64,000 bases of DNA from DTU036 sp964346475. Its GTDB lineage: Bacteria > Bacillota > Clostridia > Peptostreptococcales > Acidaminobacteraceae. A program made the translations under genes and the position numbers. This document shows positions 7,669-17,516 of the stretch, in pieces. Location of the stretch: contig CAYFUM010000004.1 in NCBI GenBank assembly GCA_964346475.1, positions 20,903 through 84,902 of the forward strand, read 5' to 3'. Each line of letters starts with the position of its first letter. Position 1 is the first letter of the stretch. A model generated the notes under the pieces. That model had not been told where the DNA came from. It searched no databases and worked only from the letters and a program-made list of their open reading frames with translations.

Positions 7669-9644
7669 TGAAGGAAAAAAGAAATATTATTGAGTCCTAT
7701 AGGAGAAATAGCTGGATCTATTTACTGCTCCTGGCAGTCATGATAGCCTTTATTTTTATAGGAATTAGAGACCTGGCCTATGTGGCTTTGGGGCTCTATC
7801 TTGTTATTCTTATATTCACCATCTACTTTCAATTCCAGAGTGGTAATCAGTGGGACACCATGGTGGAGGATATGCGGCTCCAGGTTGAGGAGGGCCATAC
7901 CTCTGCCTACTTAAACATGCCTCTACCCATACTGGTAGTGGATGAGGCCGGCCAAATCCTTTGGCATAATAGTAACTTTAATGATGTTATAAAAAGGGAG
8001 GGAGGCTTGATAGGCCAGAAGGTAGAAAGCATCTTCTCCCCCTGGAACTGGTCAAAAATCCTTGAGGGCAGCGTATTTTTTGAGCAGGCTCTTGAGGATA
8101 GGCACTATAGGATTTTTAGATCCCTTGGGGAGGCCCGGGGTGAGAAGATCTATAGCCTCTACTGGTATGATGACACAGACTTTACTAATTTAAAGCAGGA
8201 TTATTTAGAGGAAAAACCTCTGATTATTTATATTCAGCTGGATAATTTCGATGAAGTCGTCAGTGAGACCGATGAGAACAGGGTCCCCTTTTTAATATCC
8301 TCTATTAATAGTGAACTGAGAAATTGGGCTAATAAGCACCAGGGCATCCTCCATAGGATTGATGAGGATGAGTATGTGGTGCTGATAGAAAATCGCTATC
8401 TAGATGATATGGAGCTAAGAAAATTTTCTATTCTAGATGAAATACGGCGTATTGACGAGGGTAACCGCCTGCCTATGACCCTTTCTATGGGAATTTCTGT
8501 TGATGGAGAGAACCTCTCCTCAAGAGATCTTGGTAGCCAAAAGGCTCTGGAACTAGCCCTGGGTAGGGGAGGGGACCAGGTAGTTATAAGAAGAAATGAA
8601 AATTATGAGTTCTATGGAGGAGGCAGCAAAAACGTAGAGAGGAAAAGCCGGGTCAAAAGTCGGGTAGTTGCCCAGGGCCTGGCAGGCCTAATTAGGGAAA
8701 GTGAGCGGGTCTATATAATGGGGCATAACTATGGGGACATGGACTCCCTGGCCTCAGCTATTGGTATGTACCGCTGCTGCCTTAATCTTGATATACCTGC
8801 CTATATCGTTTTAAACAAGGCGGGGGATGCCATTGAAAACCTCTACAACCTCTTTTCTAACAAGAGACTCTATCGCTTTGTTACCGGCACTGAAGTGGCT
8901 TCGGCTAGAAGTCATAGTAAGGACCTACTAATAGTAGTGGATACCCATAGGCCAAACTTCACTGAAGCACCTGAGATTATTCCCCTTTTTGAGAGAATTG
9001 TGGTGATAGACCACCATAGAAGGGGAGCCGAGATTATTGAAAATACAGCTCTGCTCTATCAGGAGCCCTATGCTTCCAGCGCCTCGGAGATGGTGACGGA
9101 AATAATCCAGTATATTACCAGTGAGATCCATCTAGAGCCCCTGGAGGCCAGCGCCCTACTCAGCGGTATTGTCCTAGACACAAAAAACTTTGTCTTTAAT
9201 ACTGGGGTTAGAACCTTTGATGCAGCCTCCTTTTTAAGAAGGCATGGAGCAGATACCCGTCAGGTCAGGGAGCTTTTCAAAGAAGATCTTACAGAATCGG
9301 TTATTAAGAGCAATATTATCAGTTCTTCTGTGCTTCTTGAAGGGGGAATAGCCATCTCCCAAAGTGATGATAGCTCAGGAAATATCAAGACTATAATTAG
9401 CCAGGTAGCCGATGAACTAATAGATATTAAGGGAATACACACTTCCTTTGTCCTAGGTGAGGACAATCAGGGTATGGTATATATATCAGCTAGGAGTACC
9501 GGCAAGGTAAATGTCCAGGTAATTTTGGAGAAGCTAGGCGGTGGGGGCCACAGGGAAACCGCAGGTGCCCAGCTGGAAAAAACTAGCCTGGAAGAGGCTA
9601 GGGAACTTTTACTAGAAACAATTGAAGAAACATTGGAGGTATAA
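7668..9644 (+). CDS. gdpP: Cyclic-di-AMP phosphodiesterase GdpP (YybT)
   Basis: A 658-residue protein that hydrolyses c-di-AMP to pApA and so sets the level of this messenger. Order of domains: two N-terminal membrane helices (about 15-55), a PAS-like region (about 75-140), a degenerate GGDEF domain (about 175-300), then DHH and DHHA1. The DHH motif is D448-H449-H450; an upstream metal motif MGHNYGDMDS starts at about 351; DHHA1 has GGGGHRETAG near 625. All catalytic motifs look intact. The ATG at 7668 overlaps the yybS stop; a TTG one codon earlier is possible. Confidence 0.95.
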   Translation: MKEKRNIIESYRRNSWIYLLLLAVMIAFIFIGIRDLAYVALGLYLVILIFTIYFQFQSGNQWDTMVEDMRLQVEEGHTSAYLNMPLPILVVDEAGQILWHNSNFNDVIKREGGLIGQKVESIFSPWNWSKILEGSVFFEQALEDRHYRIFRSLGEARGEKIYSLYWYDDTDFTNLKQDYLEEKPLIIYIQLDNFDEVVSETDENRVPFLISSINSELRNWANKHQGILHRIDEDEYVVLIENRYLDDMELRKFSILDEIRRIDEGNRLPMTLSMGISVDGENLSSRDLGSQKALELALGRGGDQVVIRRNENYEFYGGGSKNVERKSRVKSRVVAQGLAGLIRESERVYIMGHNYGDMDSLASAIGMYRCCLNLDIPAYIVLNKAGDAIENLYNLFSNKRLYRFVTGTEVASARSHSKDLLIVVDTHRPNFTEAPEIIPLFERIVVIDHHRRGAEIIENTALLYQEPYASSASEMVTEIIQYITSEIHLEPLEASALLSGIVLDTKNFVFNTGVRTFDAASFLRRHGADTRQVRELFKEDLTESVIKSNIISSSVLLEGGIAISQSDDSSGNIKTIISQVADELIDIKGIHTSFVLGEDNQGMVYISARSTGKVNVQVILEKLGGGGHRETAGAQLEKTSLEEARELLLETIEETLEV

Positions 9645-10091
9645 ATGAAGGTTATTCTATTAAAGGACGTAAAATCCCTGGGGAAAAGAGGGGAATTAAT
9701 TGAGGCCAAGGACGGCTATGCTAGAAACTTCCTCCTTCCTAGGGGGCTAGCAGTAGAAGCCACCTCCTCCAGTCTAAAGGAGCTGGAGCACCAGGATAAG
9801 GCCAAGGATAAAAGAAATGTCAAGTCCTTAGAAAGGGCCAAAGCTCTTAAGGAAAAACTTGAGGGTGAGAAGCTAGAGTTGAGGGTCAAGGCTGGTGATG
9901 GGGGTAGGATTTTTGGATCTGTTACCACAATGGATATTGCGAAGATCCTAGAAAGCCTGGGCTACAAGATCGATAGGAAAAGCATCCTACTAGACCAGCC
10001 CCTTAAAAGCCTGGGAGAGCATGAAGTGGATGTTAAGCTCCACAGCCAGGTTATGGCCAAAATCAAGCTCCTGGTGGAGGGGGAAGAGTAA
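9645..10091 (+). CDS. rplI: Large ribosomal subunit protein bL9
   Basis: A 148-residue bL9 with the conserved N-terminal domain (KVILLKDVKSLGKRGE, then GYARNFLLPRG), the long central helix rich in Lys/Glu, and a C-terminal domain (FGSVTTMDIAKIL). It binds 23S rRNA at the base of the L1 stalk. It starts immediately after the gdpP stop with GGAGG upstream and overlaps dnaB by 1 nt, the usual order in Bacillota. Confidence 0.97.
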   Translation: MKVILLKDVKSLGKRGELIEAKDGYARNFLLPRGLAVEATSSSLKELEHQDKAKDKRNVKSLERAKALKEKLEGEKLELRVKAGDGGRIFGSVTTMDIAKILESLGYKIDRKSILLDQPLKSLGEHEVDVKLHSQVMAKIKLLVEGEE

Positions 10092-11398
10092 TGAGCATGC
10101 CCCATAGCATCGATATAGAAAAGGCCATCCTTGGAAGTATGCTCCATGATAAGAAGGCTATGAGTATAGCCATAGAGCAGCTGGAGGTCTACGACTTCTT
10201 TGAAGAGGCCAATGGCCTGGTTTTTGATGCTATTTTTAATCTAGCCCAGCGCAGTGATAGTATAGATGTAACCATGTTAAAGGACTACCTCAGTGATAAG
10301 GGAAGCCTTATTAGGGTGGGTGGACTTGAATATTTAATCCAGTTAACTGAAGCTGGCCTCAGGCCCTACAACGCCATTAGCTATATCCAGGCAATCAAGG
10401 AAAAAAGCATAAGAAGAAAACTTATTGCTGTCGCAGGGGAAATTTCAGATATTTCCCGGGATACCAGCCATGAACTAGATGTCCTGGGAGAAGCTGAGAA
10501 AAGGATTTTTGACCTGGCTGATGAGACTGTCCAAAGGGGTCTAGTTCACGTAGGCAGTGAACTAGGAGCCATGATGGATGGGATAGAACATGCCAGCCAA
10601 AATCCCGGTTCTTTAAGGGGCCTACCCACGGGTTTTGTGGAACTTGATCTAAAGACCAACGGCCTTCAGAGAGGAGAGCTTGTTCTAGTAGCTGCCAGGC
10701 CCTCCATGGGTAAGTCAGCCCTAGCCATGAACATTGCTCAGTATGCAGCCCTCCATGAGAAAAAAAATGTCTGTGTCTTTAGCCTGGAAATGGAAAGAAG
10801 CTCCCTGCTCTACAGGGTTCTAGCTTCGGAGTACCTGATAGGCCTTTCAAATATCCTCAAAGCTGATCTTAGTGGAGAGGACTGGAGAAAACTCAGTAGA
10901 GGGGTGGGAGACCTTTCCGCTGCCCCACTATATATAGACGATACCTCGGGTATTACCATTATGCAGATGAGAAGTAAGCTGCGCCGCTTCAGACTGGAGC
11001 ACGGCGAACCAGACCTTGTTGTTGTGGACTATCTACAGCTTATGGATGGAGGTGGTGGTGAGAACCGCCAGGTGGAGATTGCCAGCATATCCAGGGGTTT
11101 AAAAAGCCTAGCCAAGGAGTTCAATTGCCCGGTACTTGCCCTATCCCAGCTTTCCAGGTCTCCTGAAAACAGGGGTGATAGAAGGCCCCTGCTCTCAGAC
11201 CTAAGGGAGTCTGGAGCTATAGAGCAGGACGCAGATCTGGTCATGTTTATCTACAGGGATGATTATTATAACAAGGATTCTGAAGAAAAAAACATAAGTG
11301 AGATTATAATTGCCAAGCAGAGAAATGGAGAAACTGGCACGATTAAGCTAGCCTGGTTGGGTCAGTATACCAAGTTTGCCAATCGTCATAGGGAATAA
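10091..11398 (+). CDS. dnaB: Replicative DNA helicase
   Basis: A 435-residue hexameric helicase that unwinds DNA at the replication fork (DnaC in Bacillus naming). N-terminal primase-binding domain (PHSIDIEKAILGSML, residues 4-18), then a RecA-like domain with Walker A RPSMGKSA (Lys208), Walker B VVVDYLQLM, and the H4 region RESGAIEQDADLVMF. Length is normal with no intein. The loader (DnaI) and DnaD are encoded elsewhere in this window on the minus strand. It is translationally coupled to rplI (TAATG). Confidence 0.97.
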   Translation: MSMPHSIDIEKAILGSMLHDKKAMSIAIEQLEVYDFFEEANGLVFDAIFNLAQRSDSIDVTMLKDYLSDKGSLIRVGGLEYLIQLTEAGLRPYNAISYIQAIKEKSIRRKLIAVAGEISDISRDTSHELDVLGEAEKRIFDLADETVQRGLVHVGSELGAMMDGIEHASQNPGSLRGLPTGFVELDLKTNGLQRGELVLVAARPSMGKSALAMNIAQYAALHEKKNVCVFSLEMERSSLLYRVLASEYLIGLSNILKADLSGEDWRKLSRGVGDLSAAPLYIDDTSGITIMQMRSKLRRFRLEHGEPDLVVVDYLQLMDGGGGENRQVEIASISRGLKSLAKEFNCPVLALSQLSRSPENRGDRRPLLSDLRESGAIEQDADLVMFIYRDDYYNKDSEEKNISEIIIAKQRNGETGTIKLAWLGQYTKFANRHRE

Positions 11399-11407
11399 GG
11401 AGAAAAG

Positions 11408-11500
11408 ATGAAGAAAAGACAGAGGGAGTTAATAGCCAAAATCCTGGTTGTAGTCTTGATATTAGCTCTGGTAGCACCACTTATTATTGGGATTTTTTAG
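11408..11500 (+). CDS. 30-residue single-pass membrane peptide
   Basis: A short gene between dnaB and recX: AAGGAG at 11397-11402, ATG at 11408, TAG at 11498-11500. The product has a basic start (MKKRQRELIAK) then one hydrophobic helix (ILVVVLILALVAPLIIGIF), so it should sit in the membrane with the N-terminus inside. The stop overlaps the recX GTG by 1 nt, which makes translational coupling likely and supports reality. It resembles other tiny Bacillota membrane peptides of the DUF4044 or Prli42 style in layout only; no family is claimed. Confidence 0.6.
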   Translation: MKKRQRELIAKILVVVLILALVAPLIIGIF

Positions 11501-12093
11501 TGCTGGAAGAAGTTAAATGGACGGGTAAAGGTGTCAAAATAAGAGTTGATAAAGAGGAGTATCTTATCCACAGCAAGGCCTTTTTGGAGATCATTCCAGA
11601 GGAGGGCCAGGAGCTGGATCTTGATGCTCTTATTTATCGCTCTAATTATTTTTTTGCTATGGAGCGAGCCGAGGGCTATCTGTTAAGGGGGCCTAGAACA
11701 GCCCAGCAGATGAAAGAATACCTGATAAAAATAGGCTTTGAAGAAGTGGCCGCTAGGGTGGTGGAATTCCTGGAAGAAGTGGATCTAATTAATGATTTTG
11801 ATTATGCCAGAAGCTACTATGAGCAGGAGGCCCATAGGAGGGGTAGTTTTGCTATAGCCCAGAGGCTGGCCCAGAGGGGGATAGACTCCAGGGTAATTGA
11901 AGACCTTTATATGGAGGAGGACCCCAGGGTTGCCAGGGACATCCTCCTTAAAAAGTATAGTGACTGGGAGAATCTTGGCTATAAAGAGGAGATAAAACGT
12001 AAAAATTTTCTCTTAGGCCGAGGTTTTAGCTATGAAACCATAAATAAAGCAATAAAACTTGCTAAATTTGGCATTTTAGAAGATAAAGATTGA
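11500..12093 (+). CDS. recX: RecX family regulatory protein
   Basis: A 197-residue protein with the tandem three-helix repeats of RecX: RTAQQMKEYLIKIGFEE, then VDLINDFDYARSYYEQEA, then RRGSFAIAQRLAQRGID. RecX modulates RecA filament assembly. Residues 1-60 form an extra N-terminal region typical of the longer Bacillota type. Start is GTG, overlapping the stop of the 30-residue peptide. No recA lies nearby in the window. The motif content is clear, but RecX sequences diverge widely. Confidence 0.85.
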   Translation: MLEEVKWTGKGVKIRVDKEEYLIHSKAFLEIIPEEGQELDLDALIYRSNYFFAMERAEGYLLRGPRTAQQMKEYLIKIGFEEVAARVVEFLEEVDLINDFDYARSYYEQEAHRRGSFAIAQRLAQRGIDSRVIEDLYMEEDPRVARDILLKKYSDWENLGYKEEIKRKNFLLGRGFSYETINKAIKLAKFGILEDKD

Positions 12094-12146
12094 TAAAAGG
12101 GGTAAATTATAATAGAATTATCCTTGGAAAAATTCAGGAGGGAAAA

Positions 12147-13424
12147 ATGGAATTTAAAGAGATAAAAAGAGAGAACAACGAAGCAACTATACAGTATGAG
12201 ATTGAGTTCAAGGAATTTGTGCCCTTTCTAGACAAGGTCTACAAAAAAGAAAAGGGTAAATTTGCCATCCCTGGCTTTAGAAAGGGAAAGGCGCCAAGGG
12301 CCCTTATTGAAAGACACTATGGTGAGGATATCTTCTATGATGACGCCCTAAATGCCATGATTCCAGAACTCTACGATAGAAGTGTTGAGGAGCTGGAACT
12401 GACACCAGTTGCCCAGCCCTACTTTTCCATGGAGGAGCTAGACAAGGAAAAGGGAATAGTTTTAAATGCAGTGGTAGCCCTTTTACCCGATGTTAAGTTG
12501 GGCCAATATAAGGGTCTAAGTGTGGAGGCTATGGAGACCAGGGTCAGCGATGAAGAAGTAGAAGCCAGCCTTAAGGCTGAGCAGGAAAAGAATGCCAGAA
12601 TGGTTCCTTCGGAGCTAGCTGAAGAGGGTAGCATAGTAACCATTGATTATGTTGGTAGTATTGATGGTGAGGAGTTTGAGGGTGGCGCCGCAGAGGGCCA
12701 TGATTTAACCCTGGGCTCTGGTCAGTTTATTCCAGGTTTTGAAGAGCAGCTAATTGGTAAGGGACCAGGAGAGGTGGAGGTTCGCGTCAGCTTCCCTGAG
12801 GACTATCATGAAGAAAGTCTAGCTGGTAAAGAGGCCCTCTTCCAAGTGGTAATTCATGAAATTAAAAATAAGGAGCTGCCTGAACTGGACGATGAGCTAG
12901 TTGCTGATATCTCTGATTTTGAGACTCTGGAAGAATATAAGGCTGACCTGGTGGAAAATCTCACCAAGGAAAAAGAAAAAAGAGCGGAAGAGAAGAAAGC
13001 TGAGGATGCTCTTCTTGCAGCCATAGAAAATATGGAGATAGTAATACCCAAGGCCATGATCGATGAGGGTGTTGACAGGAAAATAGAGGAGATGGACCGT
13101 GAACTCACCTCTCAAGGCTTTAGCCTGGCTCAGTTTATTGAAATAACCGGTGGAGATATGGAAGAGTTTAGAAGCCGATATCTGCCCCAGGTTGAGCTGG
13201 AAATAAAAAGGGAATTTCTTCTAGACGCCATAATTAAGGAAGAAGATCTCCAGATTAGCGAGGAAGAGATAGACGAAATAGTAAAGGACCAGGCTCAGCA
13301 GTACAAGATGGGTGAGGAAGAAATCCGCAAGGTCTATGAGGCCGATAACTATGCCTACCTAAAACAAGGTATGCTAATGGATAAGGCCCAAAAACTCATT
13401 GTTGATAGCGTAGAGGTTGCCTAG
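12147..13424 (+). CDS. tig: Trigger factor, ribosome-associated chaperone
   Basis: A 425-residue protein. N-terminal ribosome-binding domain with the signature FRKGKAPR (around residues 44-51), FKBP-type PPIase domain at about 150-235 (GSGQFIPGFEEQLIG), then the helical arms ending near VDSVEVA. The ATG at 12147 with GGAGGGAAAA is preferred over an in-frame ATG at 12090 that has no ribosome site. A TATAAT at 12108-12113 may provide a promoter, though no good -35 is seen. It heads the tig-clpP-clpX-lon-engB order common in clostridia. Confidence 0.96.
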   Translation: MEFKEIKRENNEATIQYEIEFKEFVPFLDKVYKKEKGKFAIPGFRKGKAPRALIERHYGEDIFYDDALNAMIPELYDRSVEELELTPVAQPYFSMEELDKEKGIVLNAVVALLPDVKLGQYKGLSVEAMETRVSDEEVEASLKAEQEKNARMVPSELAEEGSIVTIDYVGSIDGEEFEGGAAEGHDLTLGSGQFIPGFEEQLIGKGPGEVEVRVSFPEDYHEESLAGKEALFQVVIHEIKNKELPELDDELVADISDFETLEEYKADLVENLTKEKEKRAEEKKAEDALLAAIENMEIVIPKAMIDEGVDRKIEEMDRELTSQGFSLAQFIEITGGDMEEFRSRYLPQVELEIKREFLLDAIIKEEDLQISEEEIDEIVKDQAQQYKMGEEEIRKVYEADNYAYLKQGMLMDKAQKLIVDSVEVA

Positions 13425-14014
13425 TGGCCTTAATACCAATCGTAATAGAAAATACACCCCAGGGTGAGCGAAGCTATGATATTTACTCAAGGCTTCTCAG
13501 GGATAGGGTACTCTTTATATCGGGAGTTATTGATGATAATCTTGCCAACTCTGTGGTTGCCCAGCTCCTCTTTCTAGAGAAGGAAGATCCCGATGCCCCT
13601 ATAAATATCTATATAAATTCAGTAGGAGGCTCAGTTTCAGCCGGCTTTGCAATTCACGATACTATCAAGTTTATTAATTGCCCTGTATCTACAATTTGTG
13701 TTGGTATGGCTGCCTCCATGGGAGCCTTTCTCCTGGCCTCGGGAACCAAGGGCATGCGCTATGCCCTGCCCAACAGCGAGATTATGATCCATCAACCTCT
13801 AGGAGGGGTTCAAGGTCAGGCGGAGGATATAAGAATTACAGCTGAGCATATCTTAGAGATAAGAAAGAGACTCAACAAGCTGCTAAGCAGCTATACGGGC
13901 AAGACCCTTAAGAGAATAGAAAAGGATACTGATAGAGATAATTATCTGTCTGCCCAGGAGGCTCTGGACTATGGAATTATCGATGAGATCCTTGAAAAGA
14001 GGAAACAGTGGTAG
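13424..14014 (+). CDS. clpP: ATP-dependent Clp protease proteolytic subunit
   Basis: A 196-residue serine protease subunit forming the tetradecameric chamber fed by ClpX. The catalytic triad is in the canonical place: Ser98 (GMAASMG), His123 (MIHQP) and Asp172. Start is GTG overlapping the tig stop by 1 nt. It overlaps clpX by 7 nt, so the two subunits are translated in coupled fashion. Confidence 0.97.
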   Translation: MALIPIVIENTPQGERSYDIYSRLLRDRVLFISGVIDDNLANSVVAQLLFLEKEDPDAPINIYINSVGGSVSAGFAIHDTIKFINCPVSTICVGMAASMGAFLLASGTKGMRYALPNSEIMIHQPLGGVQGQAEDIRITAEHILEIRKRLNKLLSSYTGKTLKRIEKDTDRDNYLSAQEALDYGIIDEILEKRKQW

Positions 14015-15219
14015 AAGAAAAAAAGAAGTGTTCCTTCTGTGGGCGGGACGAAGACCATGTTAGAGGTCTGGTTTCTTCCCCTGAGGCAGCCATCTGCGAT
14101 GAGTGTGTCCTCCAGTGCAGTGAGCTCTTTTTTGAAGACGAAAAGATCAAGGGGAGATTAGAAGCCCTTGATAGGGCTAGTCTTCCCAAGCCCCGGGAAA
14201 TCAAGGATTTTCTAGATGAATATGTAATAGGTCAGGATGAGGCAAAAAAAATCCTAGCCGTGGCTGTCTATAATCACTATAAGAGAATAGAAAACACCAC
14301 CGATGTAGAGATACAAAAGAGCAACATCCTCCTCTTGGGACCCACAGGCTCTGGTAAGACCTACCTGGCCCAAACCCTGGCTAAGATCCTAGAGGTCCCC
14401 TTTGCCATGGCCGATGCGACCTCCATTACCGAGGCTGGCTATGTTGGGGACGATGTGGAAAATGTCCTGCTTAAACTCCTTCATGCTGCAGATTTTGATG
14501 TAGAGAGTGCAGAAAGGGGTATCATCTATGTGGACGAGATCGACAAAATAGCAAGAAAGAGTGAATCCACCTCCATTACCAGGGATGTCAGTGGTGAGGG
14601 AGTCCAGCAGGCCCTGCTTAAATTAATTGAAGGCACCGTGGCTTCGGTACCACCCCAAGGGGGGAGAAAACACCCCCACCAGGAGATGATAGATATAGAT
14701 ACCACTAATATCCTCTTTATCCTGGGAGGGGCCTTTGAAGGTCTAGGAGAGATTGTTGCCCGTCGCAGGGGAAGTGGGAGCCTGGGTTTCCATGCACCCA
14801 TTAAGAGTAAGTCTAAAAAGGACATCTGGGGGCTTCTTAGCGATGTAGAGGGAAGGGACCTACAGCAATTCGGCCTGATACCAGAGTTTATAGGCAGGGT
14901 ACCGGTTCTGGCCCCCCTTCATGAACTTGACCAGGAAGCTTTAGAAAAAATCCTTACCCAGCCAAAAAATGCCCTACTAAAACAATATGAAGCACTTTTT
15001 TCCATGGATGAGATTAGCCTTAGCCTGGATGATGAAGCTATTAAAGAAATTGCTGCCAAAGCTGTAAGCCGAGGTGCAGGGGCTCGAGGACTCAAACATA
15101 TCCTAGAAAAACTAATGCTGGAGTATATGTTTGAATACCCAAGCCTTGAGGGTGTAGATAAGCTCCACCTTACTAAAAAAGAAGTTGATGAAAAACTCGA
15201 AACCAAGGAGGCGTTATGA
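14008..15219 (+). CDS. clpX: ATP-dependent Clp protease ATPase subunit ClpX
   Basis: A 403-residue AAA+ unfoldase. The N-terminal zinc domain has Cys8, Cys11, Cys30 and Cys33. Walker A is GPTGSGKT at 111-118, Walker B is IIYVDEIDK, and a RRGSGSLGFH segment lies mid-protein; C-terminal sensor-2 GARGLKHILE. The usual ClpP-contact IGF loop is replaced by FGLIPEFIGRVPV context, where the IGF-type tripeptide is not obvious by eye. Start is GTG at 14008 with GAGGAAAC upstream. It overlaps lon by 4 nt (ATGA). Confidence 0.96.
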   Translation: MVEEKKKCSFCGRDEDHVRGLVSSPEAAICDECVLQCSELFFEDEKIKGRLEALDRASLPKPREIKDFLDEYVIGQDEAKKILAVAVYNHYKRIENTTDVEIQKSNILLLGPTGSGKTYLAQTLAKILEVPFAMADATSITEAGYVGDDVENVLLKLLHAADFDVESAERGIIYVDEIDKIARKSESTSITRDVSGEGVQQALLKLIEGTVASVPPQGGRKHPHQEMIDIDTTNILFILGGAFEGLGEIVARRRGSGSLGFHAPIKSKSKKDIWGLLSDVEGRDLQQFGLIPEFIGRVPVLAPLHELDQEALEKILTQPKNALLKQYEALFSMDEISLSLDDEAIKEIAAKAVSRGAGARGLKHILEKLMLEYMFEYPSLEGVDKLHLTKKEVDEKLETKEAL

Positions 15220-17516
15220 GAAAAACAATACCATTAATACCTCTTCGGGGACTTATTATATTTCCCTACATGGTCCTTTACTTTGATGTAGGGAGGGAAA
15301 AAAGTATAGCAGCCCTGGAAGAGGCTATGGTCAGGGACCAGCTTATCTTTTTGACTACTCAAAAGGATATGGACGTTGAGGATCCCTTTGAGGGAGACTA
15401 CTATCACTATGGCACAGTTGCCAAGATAAAACAGATGTTAAAGCTACCTGGAGATGCGGTTAGGGTGCTGGTAGAAGGCCAGCAAAGAGCCAAGGTAGTT
15501 GACTTTACCAAGGAAGAAAACTTTATTGAAGTTGACTATCTACTCCTGGAAGATGAGGTTGAAGATGACCTGGAGAGCAAGGCTCTGGAAAGAAGTATCA
15601 AGGAGACCTTTAAGGAGTACTCCCAGATTTCCAACAGGATTTCTCCCGAGGTTACCAGCTCCCTGGCGGGGGTGGATGAACCGGGGCGTTTTGCTGACCT
15701 GATTATTCCCCAGCTCAATATAAGTATCAATGACAAGCAGGGCCTACTAGAGACTCTGAATACCAAGCATAGGCTATTTAAGCTTTATAGACACCTGCTC
15801 CAAGAGGTGGAAATAGTAGAGCTAGAGAAGGACCTTAGTGATAAGGTCAAAGAGCAGATGAATAAATCCCAGAAGGAATACTTTCTCAGGGAACAAATGA
15901 GAATTATCCAGCAGGAACTGGGAGATGAAGAGGATATTGCCAGTGAGGCTGATAAGCTCACCAAAAGACTAAAAAAACTCAGGCTTAAAAAAGACATCCA
16001 GGAGAAGATGGAAAAAGAGATTGAAAAATACTCAAGACTAAATCCCTCCTCCCCTGAAGCGGCGGTATCCCGCAGCTATATTGATTGGATTTTGGATTTG
16101 CCTTGGAACAAGCAGAGCAAGGAGCAGATTGACCTGCCCCACGCAAGAAATGTCCTGGACGAGGACCACTATGGCTTGGAGAAGGTCAAGGAAAGGGTCC
16201 TTGAATATCTGGCTGTAAGAAAGCTAACAGGTAGTATGAAGGGCCCCATCATATGTCTAGTGGGACCTCCGGGAGTGGGTAAGACCTCCATCGCTTCAAG
16301 TATTGCTAGAAGTGTCAACAGGAAATTTATCAGGATGAGTCTGGGTGGTGTCAGGGACGAAGCTGAGATTAGGGGCCACAGAAGGACTTATATTGGGGCA
16401 ATTCCCGGTAGGATAATGACCCATATCAAGGAAAGCGGAGTAAAAAATCCTCTCTTTCTTTTTGATGAAATTGACAAGATAGGCTCTGATTTTAGAGGGG
16501 ATCCAGCCTCGGCTCTCTTGGAGGTTCTAGATCCAGAGCAAAACAAGAGTTTTCAAGACCACTATCTGGAAATTCCCTTTGACCTTTCCAAGGTCATGTT
16601 TATTACTACTGCCAATACCACTGCTACAATTCCCAGACCCCTTTTAGATAGGATGGAGGTAATTGATATTACAGGCTATACCCTTTTTGAAAAGGAGCAG
16701 ATAGCCATCAAGTATCTAATTCCAAAACAACAGAAGGAAAATGGCCTGGAAAAGGCAGATATCAAGTTCTCTAAAGAGGGGCTCAGGACCCTGATAGAGG
16801 GCTACACTAGGGAGTCCGGTGTTAGGGAGCTTGAGAGGAAGATAGGTACCATCTGTAGAAAGATAGCTATAGAGGTGGTGGAAACTAAAAAAGACAAGTT
16901 TTTAGTTTCCAAGACCGCCCTCTCAAAATATCTTGGTGAAGCCCCCTACAGACCAGATGAACTGGAAAAAGAGGATAGGGTAGGCCTGGTCAATGGTCTA
17001 GCCTGGACCAGTGTGGGTGGAGATACCCTGGAGATAGAGGTAAATATTTCTCCTGGTAAGGGCAGTCTATCTCTGACTGGCCAGCTAGGAGATGTTATGA
17101 AGGAGTCAGCCCAGGCAGGCCTTAGCTACATTAAGAGCCAGGCCGGGGAGCTGGATATAGCCAGCGACTTCTTTGCTAAAAATGATATCCATGTCCATGT
17201 TCCAGCAGGAGCTATACCCAAGGATGGCCCCAGCGCTGGTATTACCATGGCTACAGCTATGGCCTCGGCCATAACAGGTAGGAAGGTAGACCATACCCTG
17301 GCTATGACAGGGGAGATTACCCTTAGAGGCAGGGTTCTAGCCATTGGTGGCCTCAAGGAAAAACTCCTGGCTGCCAAGAGGCGAGGTATAAAAAGAGTCC
17401 TCATACCCAGTGATAATGAGAGAACTCTAAAGGAAGTTCCATTGGAAATTAAAAAGGATTTAAAGATTATTCCTGTTTCATCCATGGATAGGGTTTTAAA
17501 GGAGGCTTTGAAGTGA
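15216..17516 (+). CDS. lon: ATP-dependent protease La (Lon)
   Basis: A 766-residue LonA protease. N-terminal substrate-binding domain (PLIPLRGLIIFPYM), coiled-coil region around 200-275, AAA+ domain with Walker A GPPGVGKTS at 350-358 and Walker B FLFDEID, then the protease domain with the Ser673 (KDGPSAG) / Lys716 (GGLKEKLL) dyad. All motifs are intact. AAGGAGG precedes the ATG. Cotranscribed with clpX and engB. Confidence 0.97.
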   Translation: MRKTIPLIPLRGLIIFPYMVLYFDVGREKSIAALEEAMVRDQLIFLTTQKDMDVEDPFEGDYYHYGTVAKIKQMLKLPGDAVRVLVEGQQRAKVVDFTKEENFIEVDYLLLEDEVEDDLESKALERSIKETFKEYSQISNRISPEVTSSLAGVDEPGRFADLIIPQLNISINDKQGLLETLNTKHRLFKLYRHLLQEVEIVELEKDLSDKVKEQMNKSQKEYFLREQMRIIQQELGDEEDIASEADKLTKRLKKLRLKKDIQEKMEKEIEKYSRLNPSSPEAAVSRSYIDWILDLPWNKQSKEQIDLPHARNVLDEDHYGLEKVKERVLEYLAVRKLTGSMKGPIICLVGPPGVGKTSIASSIARSVNRKFIRMSLGGVRDEAEIRGHRRTYIGAIPGRIMTHIKESGVKNPLFLFDEIDKIGSDFRGDPASALLEVLDPEQNKSFQDHYLEIPFDLSKVMFITTANTTATIPRPLLDRMEVIDITGYTLFEKEQIAIKYLIPKQQKENGLEKADIKFSKEGLRTLIEGYTRESGVRELERKIGTICRKIAIEVVETKKDKFLVSKTALSKYLGEAPYRPDELEKEDRVGLVNGLAWTSVGGDTLEIEVNISPGKGSLSLTGQLGDVMKESAQAGLSYIKSQAGELDIASDFFAKNDIHVHVPAGAIPKDGPSAGITMATAMASAITGRKVDHTLAMTGEITLRGRVLAIGGLKEKLLAAKRRGIKRVLIPSDNERTLKEVPLEIKKDLKIIPVSSMDRVLKEALK

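Noticed and set aside
12090..12146. Longer trigger factor start
   Set aside because: The 19 extra residues contain the ribosome site of the downstream ATG and do not resemble trigger factor.
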